Notes under the pieces: generated by a model | Seen by the model: the letters and a program-made list of their open reading frames with translations, nothing else | Databases searched by the model: none | Told to the model about the DNA's origin: nothing | From: Chryseobacterium phocaeense | Lineage (GTDB): Bacteria; Bacteroidota; Bacteroidia; Flavobacteriales; Weeksellaceae | Assembly: GCF_900169075.1 (NCBI RefSeq) | Contig: NZ_LT827015.1 | Span: 930,001-994,000, forward strand | Length of the DNA stretch: 64,000 nucleotides | Reading direction: 5' to 3' | Made by a program: the position numbers and the translations under genes | Part shown: in pieces, positions 1 to 10,706 of the stretch | Layout: each line of letters starts with the position of its first letter | Numbering within the stretch: position 1 is the first letter of the stretch

Positions 1-485
1 ATGGTAGTCATCAATTCACCGTCAGAGAGATTGACAATTGACGATTGCCCATTCACTATTCAGGTCAATGGTGAATTTTTGCTTCACAAGTCAATGGTCA
101 ATGAGGAATGGTAGTCATTAACTCATTGTCAGAGAGATTGACAATTGACGATTGACCATTCACTATTCAGGTCAATGGTGAATTTTTGCTTCACAAGTCA
201 ATGGAAATGGTAGTCATTAACTCATTGTCAGAGAGATTGACAATTGACGATTGCCCATTCACTATTCAGGTCAATGGTGAATTTTGCTACGCAAGTCAAT
301 GGTCAATGAGGAATGGTAGTATCAATTAACCGTCAGAGAGATTGACAATTGACGATTGCCCATTCACTATTCAGGTCAATGGTGAATTTTTGCTTCACAA
401 ATCAATGGTCAATGGAAATGGTAGTATCAATTCACCGTCAGAGAGATTGACAATTGACAATTGCCCATTCACACTATTCAGGTTA
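1..485. repeat. Direct-repeat array of about 105-bp units upstream of lysS
   Basis: Near-identical direct units of 99 to 107 bp begin at 1, 108, 207 and 313, and a partial fifth unit begins at 418 and fades near 485. Each opens with ATGGTAGT and carries GAGAGATTGACAATTGAC, a CAATTG-rich segment and a short hairpin GTGAA/TTCAC. The window opens inside or at the edge of the array, so its left border is not seen. There is no coding frame of note. Degenerate pieces (CAATGGACAATTCAC, CATTGACAACTCACC) continue to about 570, reaching the lysS promoter. Confidence 0.9.
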
Positions 486-557
486 ATTTAAACCCGTATA
501 AGAAATTCATTGCGAAGCAGATTCACAATGGACAATTCACAATTAAAAAAATCATCA

Positions 558-587
558 TTGACAACTCACCAAAAATGCCTAAATTTG
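558..587 (+). promoter_or_regulatory. Bacteroidota-type promoter of lysS
   Basis: A -33 TTG at 558-560 and a -7 box TAAATTTG at 580-587 (consensus TAnnTTTG) are separated by 19 nt. The start codon of lysS follows 22 nt after the box. The -33 element lies in a sequence that looks like a decayed piece of the adjoining repeat (CATTGACAACTCACC). Confidence 0.65.
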
Positions 588-609
588 TACGCTTTTAGAA
601 AAATAAGAA

Positions 610-2307
610 ATGCAATTATCAGAACAAGAAATCATTAGAAGAGAAAAGCTGAACAAGCTTACTGAAATGGGAATTAATGCATTCCCGGCGGAAGAGTATA
701 TCATTACAGATACTACAGAATCTATAAAACAGGATTTTTCTGAGAATAAACAGGTGAAGATCGCTGGTAGATTGATGTCCCGCAGAATTCAGGGGAAGGC
801 TTCTTTTGCAGAATTGCAGGACTCTAAAGGTAAGATCCAGGTGTATTTTAACAGGGATGAGATCTGCCCGGGTGAAGACAAGGAATTATACAATGAAGTA
901 TACAAGCACCTTTTGGATATCGGGGATATTATCGGTATTGAAGGAACTTTATTTACCACCCAGGTAGGGGAAATGACGATTTTAGTAAAAAACTTTACGC
1001 TTCTTACAAAATCTTTGCGTCCATTACCGCAGGCTAAAACTGATGAGAACGGAGTAGTGCATGACGGATTCAATGATCCGGAATTAAGATACAGACAGCG
1101 TTATGTTGACCTTATGGTAAATCCCAATGTAAAGGAGGTTTTCGTTAAAAGAACCAAACTTTACAATGCGATGAGAACGTTCTTCAATGAGGCAGGATAT
1201 TTTGAGGTGGAAACACCCATACTTCAATCTATTCCTGGAGGAGCAGCTGCGAGACCGTTCATTACTCACCATAATTCTTTAGATATTCCTTTATATTTAA
1301 GAATTGCTAACGAATTATATCTGAAAAGACTGATTGTAGGTGGTTTTGACGGAGTGTATGAATTCTCAAAGAACTTCAGAAATGAAGGTATGGACAGAAC
1401 CCATAATCCTGAGTTTACCGTAATGGAAATCTATGTAGCCTATAAAGACTACAACTGGATGATGGATTTTACTGAAAGATTACTGGAATTCTGTGCGACT
1501 CAGGTTAATGGATCTTCGGAAGCAAAATTTGGTGAACACCAGATCAGTTTCAAAGCCCCTTTTGCAAGAGTATCTATGACAGAGGCCATTATAAAATATA
1601 CAGGTTTCGATATCACAGGTAAAACGGAGCAGGAATTATTTGATTTTGCAAAGTCTATTGGAATTGACGTGAATGAAACGATGGGTAAAGGAAAATTAAT
1701 TGATGAGATCTTCGGTGAAAAATGTGAAGGAAACTTCATCCAGCCGACTTTCATTACGGATTATCCTGTTGAAATGTCTCCATTAACTAAAAAACACAGA
1801 AGCCATGAAGGTCTGACAGAGCGTTTTGAATTAATGGTTTGCGGAAAAGAAATCGCTAATGCCTATTCGGAGCTTAATGATCCTATTGATCAGAGAGAGC
1901 GTTTTGAATCTCAGCTGGCGTTATCAGAAAGAGGGGATGATGAGGCGATGTTCATCGACCAGGATTTCTTAAGAGCATTGGAATACGGAATGCCGCCAAC
2001 CGCAGGAATGGGAATTGGGATGGACAGACTGATCATGTTCCTTACAGACAATGCATCCATCCAGGAGGTACTATTCTTCCCTCAGATGAGACCGGAAAAA
2101 ACGGTTCCTCAGATTGAGCTGGGCGAGGATGAGAAAGTAATCCTTGAGATCCTTAATTCCCAGGAAGAGCCATTTACACTGGCAGAAGTAAAAGACAGAA
2201 GCCAGCTTTCCGGTAAGAAATGGGATAAGGCCTCTAAAACTTTGACTAAAAATAATTTAGTGAAGGTGGAGAAAATTGACGAGGTTCTTTTGATGAAGTT
2301 AGCATAA
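610..2307 (+). CDS. lysS: Lysine--tRNA ligase, class II (LysRS)
   Basis: Charges tRNA-Lys with lysine in the cytoplasm. The N-terminal OB-fold anticodon-binding domain spans roughly residues 45-135. The class II catalytic core follows, with motif 2 (FRNEGMDRTHNPEF, about 256-270) and motif 3 (GIGMDRLIMF, about 468-478). At 565 aa it is longer than the usual near-500 aa enzyme, because about 65 residues follow the catalytic core (from about 500) and look like a small helical or winged-helix extension. Such C-terminal tails occur in Bacteroidota LysRS. It has its own promoter and terminator, so it appears monocistronic. The identification is secure; the role of the tail is unknown. Confidence 0.98.
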   Translation: MQLSEQEIIRREKLNKLTEMGINAFPAEEYIITDTTESIKQDFSENKQVKIAGRLMSRRIQGKASFAELQDSKGKIQVYFNRDEICPGEDKELYNEVYKHLLDIGDIIGIEGTLFTTQVGEMTILVKNFTLLTKSLRPLPQAKTDENGVVHDGFNDPELRYRQRYVDLMVNPNVKEVFVKRTKLYNAMRTFFNEAGYFEVETPILQSIPGGAAARPFITHHNSLDIPLYLRIANELYLKRLIVGGFDGVYEFSKNFRNEGMDRTHNPEFTVMEIYVAYKDYNWMMDFTERLLEFCATQVNGSSEAKFGEHQISFKAPFARVSMTEAIIKYTGFDITGKTEQELFDFAKSIGIDVNETMGKGKLIDEIFGEKCEGNFIQPTFITDYPVEMSPLTKKHRSHEGLTERFELMVCGKEIANAYSELNDPIDQRERFESQLALSERGDDEAMFIDQDFLRALEYGMPPTAGMGIGMDRLIMFLTDNASIQEVLFFPQMRPEKTVPQIELGEDEKVILEILNSQEEPFTLAEVKDRSQLSGKKWDKASKTLTKNNLVKVEKIDEVLLMKLA

Positions 2308-2365
2308 AAAATGATCATCATTTTCCCCGATTTATGTTTGATATAACAAAACATAATATATACAG

Positions 2366-2396
2366 AATTCCTGATTTTTTCAGGAATTTTTTGTTT
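2366..2396 (+). terminator. Intrinsic terminator after lysS
   Basis: A 9-bp perfect stem AATTCCTGA/TCAGGAATT (2366-2374 with 2380-2388) closes a T5 loop and is followed by a short T-run. Confidence 0.85.
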
Positions 2397-2449
2397 TGAT
2401 GAACGATTAATTATTATTTTTCCGTTGTTTCTAAAAAACGAATTATCTG

Positions 2450-3274
2450 ATGAAACTCATTTCCTTCCTTATTTTGCTTCTCCCGTATGCGGGGATTGAT
2501 GCGCAAATGCTCACTTCTGTTTATTTTGAGCATAACAGTTCGGAATTGAATGCAAGATCTAAGGAGAAGCTGGATAGCCTCGCTCTGTTAAAAACCAACC
2601 TTACCTTCAGGATCTATGGGAATTGTGATCCTTCGGGAAGTACAGAATACAATAACAATTTGTCAGAGCGGCGGGCTAATGTGGTTCATCAATACTTGCA
2701 GGGACAAGTAGGGGATAATATAAAACTTGTGAATTCGGTAGGTTTAGGTGAAGAAAAGCAGATTAATGATAATACTACAGACGAGTTGCGTGGAAAGAAC
2801 CGGAGAGTAGATGTTTTTATAGAAAAGAAATTTTCCCGGGGAGAAAAAATAAGCAGAAGAATTCTTCCGAGCTTTTTTGATACCAGAATTTCCCGGATGA
2901 AAGTGAAAGATACCTTTTCACTGCCTGATGTCAATTTTATTGGAAACCGTCATGTCTGGCTTCCCAATGGTGATACAAAGCTTGCCCGGCTTTTAACAGT
3001 ATTAAAGGAAAATCCGACCCTTGAAATTGAATTACAGGGACACATTTGCTGCGATTATGAGAATTTTGATGGGGAAGATATTGACCTGGGAACTTTTAAT
3101 CTTTCCTGGACAAGAGCCAATGCGATCAAAGAATTTCTGGAAAAGCAGGGAATAAATCCTTCACGAATAAAAGCAACGGGTCTTGGTCACCTTAATCCGG
3201 CAGTGTACCCTGAGCTTACAGAATCGGATCAGGTAAGAAACAGAAGAGTTGAACTCGTCTTGATCAAAAAATGA
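2450..3274 (+). CDS. Secreted protein with two OmpA-like peptidoglycan-binding domains
   Basis: The protein has 274 aa and begins with a signal peptide ending near A18-Q19. Two OmpA/MotB-type domains follow in tandem. The first (about 22-128) begins VYFEHNSSELNARSKEKLD and has the SERRANVV and GKNRRVDVFI signatures. The second (about 160-274) has SWTRANAIKEFLEKQGI and the closing QVRNRRVELVLI. There is no beta-barrel domain and no lipobox, so it is probably a periplasmic or envelope protein that grips peptidoglycan through both domains. The second domain is more divergent and carries a CC pair in its first half. It stands alone between the lysS terminator and the convergent cydB. The cellular role cannot be read from the sequence. 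Confidence 0.85.
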   Translation: MKLISFLILLLPYAGIDAQMLTSVYFEHNSSELNARSKEKLDSLALLKTNLTFRIYGNCDPSGSTEYNNNLSERRANVVHQYLQGQVGDNIKLVNSVGLGEEKQINDNTTDELRGKNRRVDVFIEKKFSRGEKISRRILPSFFDTRISRMKVKDTFSLPDVNFIGNRHVWLPNGDTKLARLLTVLKENPTLEIELQGHICCDYENFDGEDIDLGTFNLSWTRANAIKEFLEKQGINPSRIKATGLGHLNPAVYPELTESDQVRNRRVELVLIKK

Positions 3275-3296
3275 ATTTAAAAAGCTTTTCAATGCT

Positions 3297-3363
3297 GTCA
3301 GGAAGTTTGAAGATGGAAGAGGGAAGATTACTTCCAGCCTCCTTCTTCCAGCTTCCAGCCCCT
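3297..3363. repeat. GGAAG/CTTCC-rich inverted repeat between convergent genes
   Basis: A plus-strand GGAAG-rich arm (GGAAGTTTGAAGATGGAAGA, from about 3301) is followed by a CTTCC-rich arm (CTTCCAGCCTCCTTCTTCCA, from about 3331). Together they form an imperfect inverted repeat between the 3' ends of the OmpA-like gene and cydB. The same motif family recurs near 16430-16515, 17860-17895, 48199-48225 and 63540-63720. Confidence 0.6.
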
Positions 3364-3397
3364 TAATCTTAACTTTCTTATCTAGAACTCTGGGTAT

Positions 3398-4402
3398 TTA
3401 TTTTTTCAGCTTACTGAATGAAGCCATCAGATAAAACAAAAACGGCAGGATAAACACAGAACCCAGTATCAGGGCCCAGCCCAAAGCAGCAATCGTTTTT
3501 TCCGGAGCCATATGTTCTAATAATGATAAATGCTGTCCGTTTCCAAGCAGAATAATATCAGGATTGTGCTGATAGGTGGCTGCAATCAGGATCATCACCA
3601 TCTGGAATCCAGCTAATGCCCGTACAGGAAGCAGTTTCCGGGTATTCATCGCACGAAGGATCAGGAAAAGCGCAATCGTAGCAAAAGAAATAGCCATAAT
3701 TCCCAAAGGTTTTGAAAAGACCCACATCAGCAGGGGAATATCAGAGAGATAAGCGGCTAAAAATACCAATATTCCTGTAATGACTACGAAAATCATAGTC
3801 TGCTGGGATTTTCTGATCATAAGCGTCAGGTCAGCTTTATCCCTGGTTTCTCTTAATGAAAATATAGAGGCCATATAAGCACAAAGCGCCACAGTAAACA
3901 AGCCTACAGATACCCCGAACCAGTTTAGCCAGCTGAACACATACAGGTCTAAAAATCCGACAGCATCAGGGTTGATGGAATGGGATACCGTTGCAGCAGC
4001 AATCAGTCCTAAGAAAAACGGAGTCAGCAGACTGGCATAGTAAAATATCTGGGTGTATAAAACCTGCCAGTTGTCTTTTACCGCATCGTAATGTCTGAAA
4101 GTGAAAGCTGTTCCCCTTGCAATAATTCCCAGAAGCATTAAAACCAGAGGAATATGGAGGTAGGTAGACATGGTGGTGTAAATTCCGGGAAATCCTACAA
4201 AAAGAATCACAATGGCAATGATGAGCCACATATGATTGGCCTCCCAGACCGGTGCAATGGATTCATACATGATCTCTTTTGTTTTGTGACGGGCTTTTTT
4301 ATGGGTGAAAAGCTCCACAATTCCGGCTCCAAAATCTGCACCGCCCAAAATAATATAAAGACAGATGGAAAGCCAAAGAAAACCTATAACAACGTAAATC
4401 AT
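3398..4402 (-). CDS. cydB: Cytochrome bd quinol oxidase subunit II
   Basis: Membrane subunit of the bd-type terminal oxidase, which oxidises quinol and reduces oxygen to water with high affinity. The protein has 334 aa and about eight to nine hydrophobic helices. It begins with the family signature GFLWLSICLYIILGGADFGAG and includes the conserved PVWEANHMWLI segment near residue 50. Its ATG overlaps the cydA stop by four bases (ATGA, 4399-4402), so the two subunits are translationally coupled. No cydX-like small ORF was recognised downstream. Confidence 0.96.
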   Translation of the reverse strand: MIYVVIGFLWLSICLYIILGGADFGAGIVELFTHKKARHKTKEIMYESIAPVWEANHMWLIIAIVILFVGFPGIYTTMSTYLHIPLVLMLLGIIARGTAFTFRHYDAVKDNWQVLYTQIFYYASLLTPFFLGLIAAATVSHSINPDAVGFLDLYVFSWLNWFGVSVGLFTVALCAYMASIFSLRETRDKADLTLMIRKSQQTMIFVVITGILVFLAAYLSDIPLLMWVFSKPLGIMAISFATIALFLILRAMNTRKLLPVRALAGFQMVMILIAATYQHNPDIILLGNGQHLSLLEHMAPEKTIAALGWALILGSVFILPFLFYLMASFSKLKK

Positions 4403-5775
4403 GATTTTTTGTTTTTATTGTTAAACTGAGCATCGGTAGGATCATACAGTCTTGGCACCATCTGGATCTGCCGTCTCAGCAGGAAGATCAGGATCAGCGA
4501 TAATGATACGAAAATAGCAGTGAAAAAGTAGAATGAGTATTGTATTCCCGGCATAGGCGTCACCGCATCTGCCGTTCTCATGATCCCGTAAATAATCCAG
4601 GGCTGTCTTCCCACTTCGGTAACCGTCCATCCGGCTTCCAGGGCAATATACCCGAAAGGAGTGGCGATCAGGAATGTTTTTAAAAGCCAGTTTTTGCTCA
4701 GCCATTCTTTTTTGAAGAAGAAGGCGTACAGATATACAGCCCCAATACAGATCATCACCACTCCGAAAAAGATCATAATCTGAAAAGCATAATGAACAAC
4801 CGCTACCGGAGGCCACTCATCCCGCGGGAAATCTTTAAGCCCTTTCACTTCATGATTAAAATCATTGCTGACCAGAAAACTTAATACCTTAGGGATCTTC
4901 ACTGCATATTTTACTTCACCCTTTTCTTCATCGGGAATACCACCCAATACGAAGGATGCTCCTTTTTCAGTTTCAAAATGAGCTTCCATCGCTGCCAGTT
5001 TAATAGGTTGTCTTTCTGCGACAGATTTAGCAGCCACATCACCGCTCAGAGGAGCCCCAAAAGCGCCTATTAATGCGAATCCTGCAGCAATCCTGAATGC
5101 CTTTGTATGGAATTCCACATTCTTTTTCCTCATAATTAAAAAAGCATGTACGCCAGCCACTGCAAATCCTGTGGCACAGAACGCAGCAACCGTCATATGA
5201 AGCGCCTGGGGAAACCACGCATCGTTGAACATCGCTTTAATAGGATCTATATTGAGATATTGTCCGTTAATATAATCAAAACCTGTAGGTGAATTCATCC
5301 AGGCATTAGCCGCAACGACAAGTATGCCTGACGCAAGCCCGCTTAAGCCTACCAGGAATCCGCAAAACCAATGGAACCATTTATTGAATTTTTCCCATCC
5401 ATATAAAAAGAACCCCATCGCGATTGCTTCAATAAAAAATGCTGTTCCCTCAAGAGAAAACGGCATTCCGAAAATCGGTCCGGCGTGCTTCATAAATCCC
5501 GGCCACAGAAGACCAAGTTCAAATGACAGCATGGTTCCGGAAACAGCGCCCGTTGCAAACAGGATGGCAACTCCCTTGCTCCAGGCTTTGGTGAGACCTT
5601 TATACATTTCATTGTTGGTCTTAAGATATTTCCAGTGGGCGAAGGCCATCAGGAAGGGCATTACCATTCCCACACATGCGAAAATGATATGAAAACCCAG
5701 CGACAGAGCCATCTGCGCACGGGCTGCAATAAAATCATCCATACTATCAACTTTTGAGTAAATAAATTTAAGCAT
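4399..5775 (-). CDS. cydA: Cytochrome bd quinol oxidase subunit I
   Basis: The haem-bearing catalytic subunit, 458 aa. It carries His29 in LGFHIIFACVG (the expected N-terminal haem ligand), the ALHMTVAAF segment, a quinol-binding loop containing AERQPIKLAAMEAHFET, and the diagnostic GRQPWIIYGIMRTADAVTP near the C terminus. The loop between the quinol motif and the next helix is short, as in the short-Q-loop class. It is the first gene of a cydAB operon and is divergent from gyrB across 199 bp. I found no clear TAnnTTTG box in front of it, so its promoter is unassigned. Confidence 0.97.
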   Translation of the reverse strand: MLKFIYSKVDSMDDFIAARAQMALSLGFHIIFACVGMVMPFLMAFAHWKYLKTNNEMYKGLTKAWSKGVAILFATGAVSGTMLSFELGLLWPGFMKHAGPIFGMPFSLEGTAFFIEAIAMGFFLYGWEKFNKWFHWFCGFLVGLSGLASGILVVAANAWMNSPTGFDYINGQYLNIDPIKAMFNDAWFPQALHMTVAAFCATGFAVAGVHAFLIMRKKNVEFHTKAFRIAAGFALIGAFGAPLSGDVAAKSVAERQPIKLAAMEAHFETEKGASFVLGGIPDEEKGEVKYAVKIPKVLSFLVSNDFNHEVKGLKDFPRDEWPPVAVVHYAFQIMIFFGVVMICIGAVYLYAFFFKKEWLSKNWLLKTFLIATPFGYIALEAGWTVTEVGRQPWIIYGIMRTADAVTPMPGIQYSFYFFTAIFVSLSLILIFLLRRQIQMVPRLYDPTDAQFNNKNKKS

Positions 5776-5953
5776 AAAATACAGATGTCTGATATGATTT
5801 TATACAGATGGTATTTGGAAAATAGGTCATAACTTTAATGTTTTTTAGGCGCAGGAGGTGTGGGTTTTTCTGTTAAAAACCCTGTCCTTTTTTGACATAT
5901 TTTAACTTTCATAAGTCGAAAAAAATCACGATATTTGTGGGTCTTTGCATTAG

Positions 5954-7909
<1,956 letters not shown>

Positions 7910-7930
7910 TTATTATTAAAAATATATTGA

Positions 7931-7961
7931 AAAAAGCTTCTATGTATTAGAAGCTTTTTTT
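7931..7961 (+). terminator. Intrinsic terminator of gyrB, abutting a -7 box
   Basis: An 11-bp stem AAAAAGCTTCT/AGAAGCTTTTT (7931-7941 with 7949-7959) is followed by T residues. The end of the T-run is the first base of TATATTTG at 7961-7968, a consensus -7 box for the next gene. Confidence 0.9.
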
Positions 7962-7993
7962 ATATTTGGTGAAAACCTATAAAAAATAATAAT

Positions 7994-8416
7994 ATGTTAA
8001 CTCTTTTACAAACAGACCCTTATGACGGGGCGGATGCAATGACTGGTGCAGCGGCAGCCGGACTGGGAATTGGTACCATGATCTTCGGATTGGTGATTTA
8101 TTTATTTTATGGATACTGTATGTATAAAATATTTCAAAAAGCCGGAAGACAAGATGCCTGGGCCGCTTTTATCCCTATCTACAATATGATTGTACTGCTT
8201 GATATCGTTAAAAAACCAATCTGGTGGTTCATTTTATTCTTTATTCCGCTCGTGAACCTCTTTGCTTCATGGGTGGTGAACGACAGGCTGGCTAAGGCTT
8301 TTGGTAAAGAAACCCCGCTTTATACCATTCTGTTATTTTTCTTCGGTTTTATTTTCGTTCCCGTTCTTGCTTTCGGCAGTGAGAAGTACGACAGCAGCAG
8401 GATTCCAAATGATTAA
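7994..8416 (+). CDS. Small polytopic membrane protein, DUF5684-like
   Basis: The protein has 140 aa with three to four hydrophobic helices (about 24-45, 60-75, 78-92, 110-128). The central pattern, KIFQKAGRQDAWAAFIPIYN followed by KPIWWFILFFIPLVN, is characteristic of the DUF5684 family, found alone or fused to signal-peptidase-like proteins. No catalytic residues are evident. It lies 84 bp after gyrB, behind a terminator and a -7 box, and has its own terminator, so it is monocistronic. Function unknown. Confidence 0.8.
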   Translation: MLTLLQTDPYDGADAMTGAAAAGLGIGTMIFGLVIYLFYGYCMYKIFQKAGRQDAWAAFIPIYNMIVLLDIVKKPIWWFILFFIPLVNLFASWVVNDRLAKAFGKETPLYTILLFFFGFIFVPVLAFGSEKYDSSRIPND

Positions 8417-8437
8417 TCAATTAAAATAAAATAATAG

Positions 8438-8466
8438 AAAGGCTTCAGAAATGGAGCCTTTTTTTA
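8438..8466 (+). terminator. Intrinsic terminator after the DUF5684-like gene
   Basis: Stem AAAGGCT/AGCCTTT (8438-8444 with 8455-8461) followed by a T-run. Confidence 0.85.
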
Positions 8467-8637
8467 TACTCTCTATTCTTGAAAATAAATAGTATACAGG
8501 GTGAAATTGTAAATATTTTTGTTAATAAGGGTGAAATATTAAAATTCTTAGGATAAACATTATTTACTTAATAAAATATTTCCCTTTAAGTTGACCTTTA
8601 TGTCAAAATAAAAATTTAACATTTATTAAGATTTTAT

Positions 8638-8645
8638 TATTTTTG
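8638..8645 (+). promoter_or_regulatory. -7 box of the DUF3857 operon
   Basis: TATTTTTG fits TAnnTTTG and lies 16 nt before the ATG at 8662. No matching -33 TTTG is seen at the normal distance, so this is a half-site only. It supports the 8662 start rather than a much later one. Confidence 0.45.
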
Positions 8646-8661
8646 CACAATTTTAATAACC

Positions 8662-10659
8662 ATGATGAAAAAAAATTACGGAACTCTCCCCGAGGTTTCA
8701 GTATATGCTCTAAGAAAAGTATTCTGTAGCTTGAAAAAAAATAATTTTTTCAAATTTAATACGGCAATATGTATTGTTCTTTTTAATCTGTTTTCCGCAC
8801 AGCATCAGTTTCTTTCTCCACCGGATGTTAATGAAGATGATATGAAAAAAACAGGTTCCCTGATAGAAAAATCTGCACCTGCAGAAATTCTGTATAACTC
8901 TGTCCGATATAATTTCCTTACCAATGGAATGGTAGAAAAAGAATATTATTCAAAAATCAAGATATATGATAAAAAGAATGCAGAGGAATGGCTGAATTTA
9001 GAGATTCCTCTGTTTTCTGATGATAAACTGGAAAAGTATCAAGCAAAACTATATAGATTAGTGGATAATAAAGTAGAGAAGGTTTCAATTGATAAAAAAG
9101 ATCAGCTCAAAGAGAATTTTACAAAAGGCTTAAAAATTTATAAACTTGCCATCCCTAATGTTCTGGATGGATCAGTTATAGAATACAGCTATAAAATACT
9201 TACTAAAAATATCGCTAATCTGAATTATTTCCTTGAATATAATGTTCCTGTGGTATATCAGGAATATAATCTGGAATACCCGGACGCCCGTTTTGCGTAT
9301 CATTTTGATCATACGGGAACTATTATGACTCCAAAATACAATGCTTCCACCACGGAGGAACGTTTGGGTGGTATGTACAAAATATTCCGTTTTGGGTATG
9401 AGAATATAAAAGCCATGTCAAAAGAAAAGTTTGTAAAGAATGCAGACCGTTACCGCGGAAAAATAAAGCCGGAATTAAAAAGATATTCAGGAAGCTATTT
9501 TAATTATTATGATTATCAGAGCTGGAACGAAGTTGCAGAACAGCTTGATAAAAATGATGATTTCGGAGGTTTTTTAAAAAATAATGTCCCTGATCTGCTT
9601 CCCGAAAAAATAAAGACGGGTTACAACGCGGAGGAAAAGGCAGACAGAATCTTCAATTTTGTAAAGGATAATTATAAATGGAACCGGGAATATGCTGTAT
9701 TGGCCTCGCAAAATCTAAAGCAGCTCACAAAAACAAAAGCGGGAAATAGTGCAGAAATTAATCTTCTTCTGATTATGCTTTTAAGAAATGCCGGAATTGA
9801 AGCTAATCCACTTTTAATTTCTACTGTAAACAATGGAATATTGAATATAGCTTCACCAGGTCTCAGGAGTGTAAATTTTCTTCTGGCATCTGTTAAAATC
9901 AATAATCAGATCTATTTATATGATGCCACTTCTTTTAATTCCAAGGCTAATCTTCTGCCGGATCGGGACTGGAATGATTTCGGAATTTTAATAGAAAAAA
10001 ATAAAGGAACATATTTGTCTTATGCCAATACGAATATCAGCAAGAAGGAACAGGTAATCAAAGCCAGTTTAGACATAGAAAATTCTACCGTAAAAGGTAC
10101 ATTTTTGCAGAAAGATTATGGAATGTTTGCCATAGAATCCTATGATGAATTTGAGGTGAATAAGGATAAATTTAACCAGTCTTTCGCTTACACTTACAAT
10201 ATAGACACTAAGGAGGTAAATTCTAAACTTCTTGATGACGGTAATTTTGAATCTCAAATGAATTTTTCCGGAAACAGTTTAATAGATGTTGTTGGGAATA
10301 AACTCATTATAAACCCTGTTTTATTCCTGAATAAAAAAAGTGAATCCTTTGACCAGACCGAAGCCAGGAAATGGCAGATTGATTTTATATCCGCGTTTGA
10401 AAAAGAAAAAAAGATAGAACTGGTGGTTCCCGAGGGTTATAAAGTGGTAAGCCTTCCTAAAAATAAAAAAATGACTACAGACGATAAGGAAATTTCTTAT
10501 GAGTACAAGGTGGAAAATAATGATAATAAAATAATGATCAGTTCAAAGCTGAATGTTGGAAGCCAGAATTATCCTAAAGAGTATTATCCTTTCTTCAAAG
10601 AAATATGGAAGGGCATATCTGATTTTGAAAACCAGGTCATTACGCTGGAAAAAAAATAA
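8662..10659 (+). CDS. DUF3857 / transglutaminase-like secreted protein lacking the catalytic Cys (paralogue 1)
   Basis: The protein has 665 aa, with a hydrophobic signal segment at about 31-47 that ends SAQHQF. A DUF3857 beta-rich domain comes first, then a transglutaminase-like domain and a C-terminal beta region. Where active transglutaminases read GDCKG, this protein reads GNSAEIN, with Ser363 at the Cys position. The expected His is also absent (SVNFLLASVKINNQIYLYDA). It closely resembles the gene at 12605, including the ends YPKEYYPFFKEIW versus YPKEYYPAFKQIW. It starts a three-gene co-directional set. The about 30 residues before the signal segment are unusual; a downstream start is possible but I see no better ATG. 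The role is unknown, probably non-enzymatic in the envelope. Confidence 0.85.
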   Translation: MMKKNYGTLPEVSVYALRKVFCSLKKNNFFKFNTAICIVLFNLFSAQHQFLSPPDVNEDDMKKTGSLIEKSAPAEILYNSVRYNFLTNGMVEKEYYSKIKIYDKKNAEEWLNLEIPLFSDDKLEKYQAKLYRLVDNKVEKVSIDKKDQLKENFTKGLKIYKLAIPNVLDGSVIEYSYKILTKNIANLNYFLEYNVPVVYQEYNLEYPDARFAYHFDHTGTIMTPKYNASTTEERLGGMYKIFRFGYENIKAMSKEKFVKNADRYRGKIKPELKRYSGSYFNYYDYQSWNEVAEQLDKNDDFGGFLKNNVPDLLPEKIKTGYNAEEKADRIFNFVKDNYKWNREYAVLASQNLKQLTKTKAGNSAEINLLLIMLLRNAGIEANPLLISTVNNGILNIASPGLRSVNFLLASVKINNQIYLYDATSFNSKANLLPDRDWNDFGILIEKNKGTYLSYANTNISKKEQVIKASLDIENSTVKGTFLQKDYGMFAIESYDEFEVNKDKFNQSFAYTYNIDTKEVNSKLLDDGNFESQMNFSGNSLIDVVGNKLIINPVLFLNKKSESFDQTEARKWQIDFISAFEKEKKIELVVPEGYKVVSLPKNKKMTTDDKEISYEYKVENNDNKIMISSKLNVGSQNYPKEYYPFFKEIWKGISDFENQVITLEKK

Positions 10660-10706
10660 AAGTCAAACAATATAATAAATATTTAGTAAAAAATTAAAAA
10701 CCATAA

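Noticed and set aside
1..485. CRISPR-like array
   Set aside because: The whole unit of about 105 bp is repeated; there are no short constant repeats alternating with unique spacers and no cas genes.
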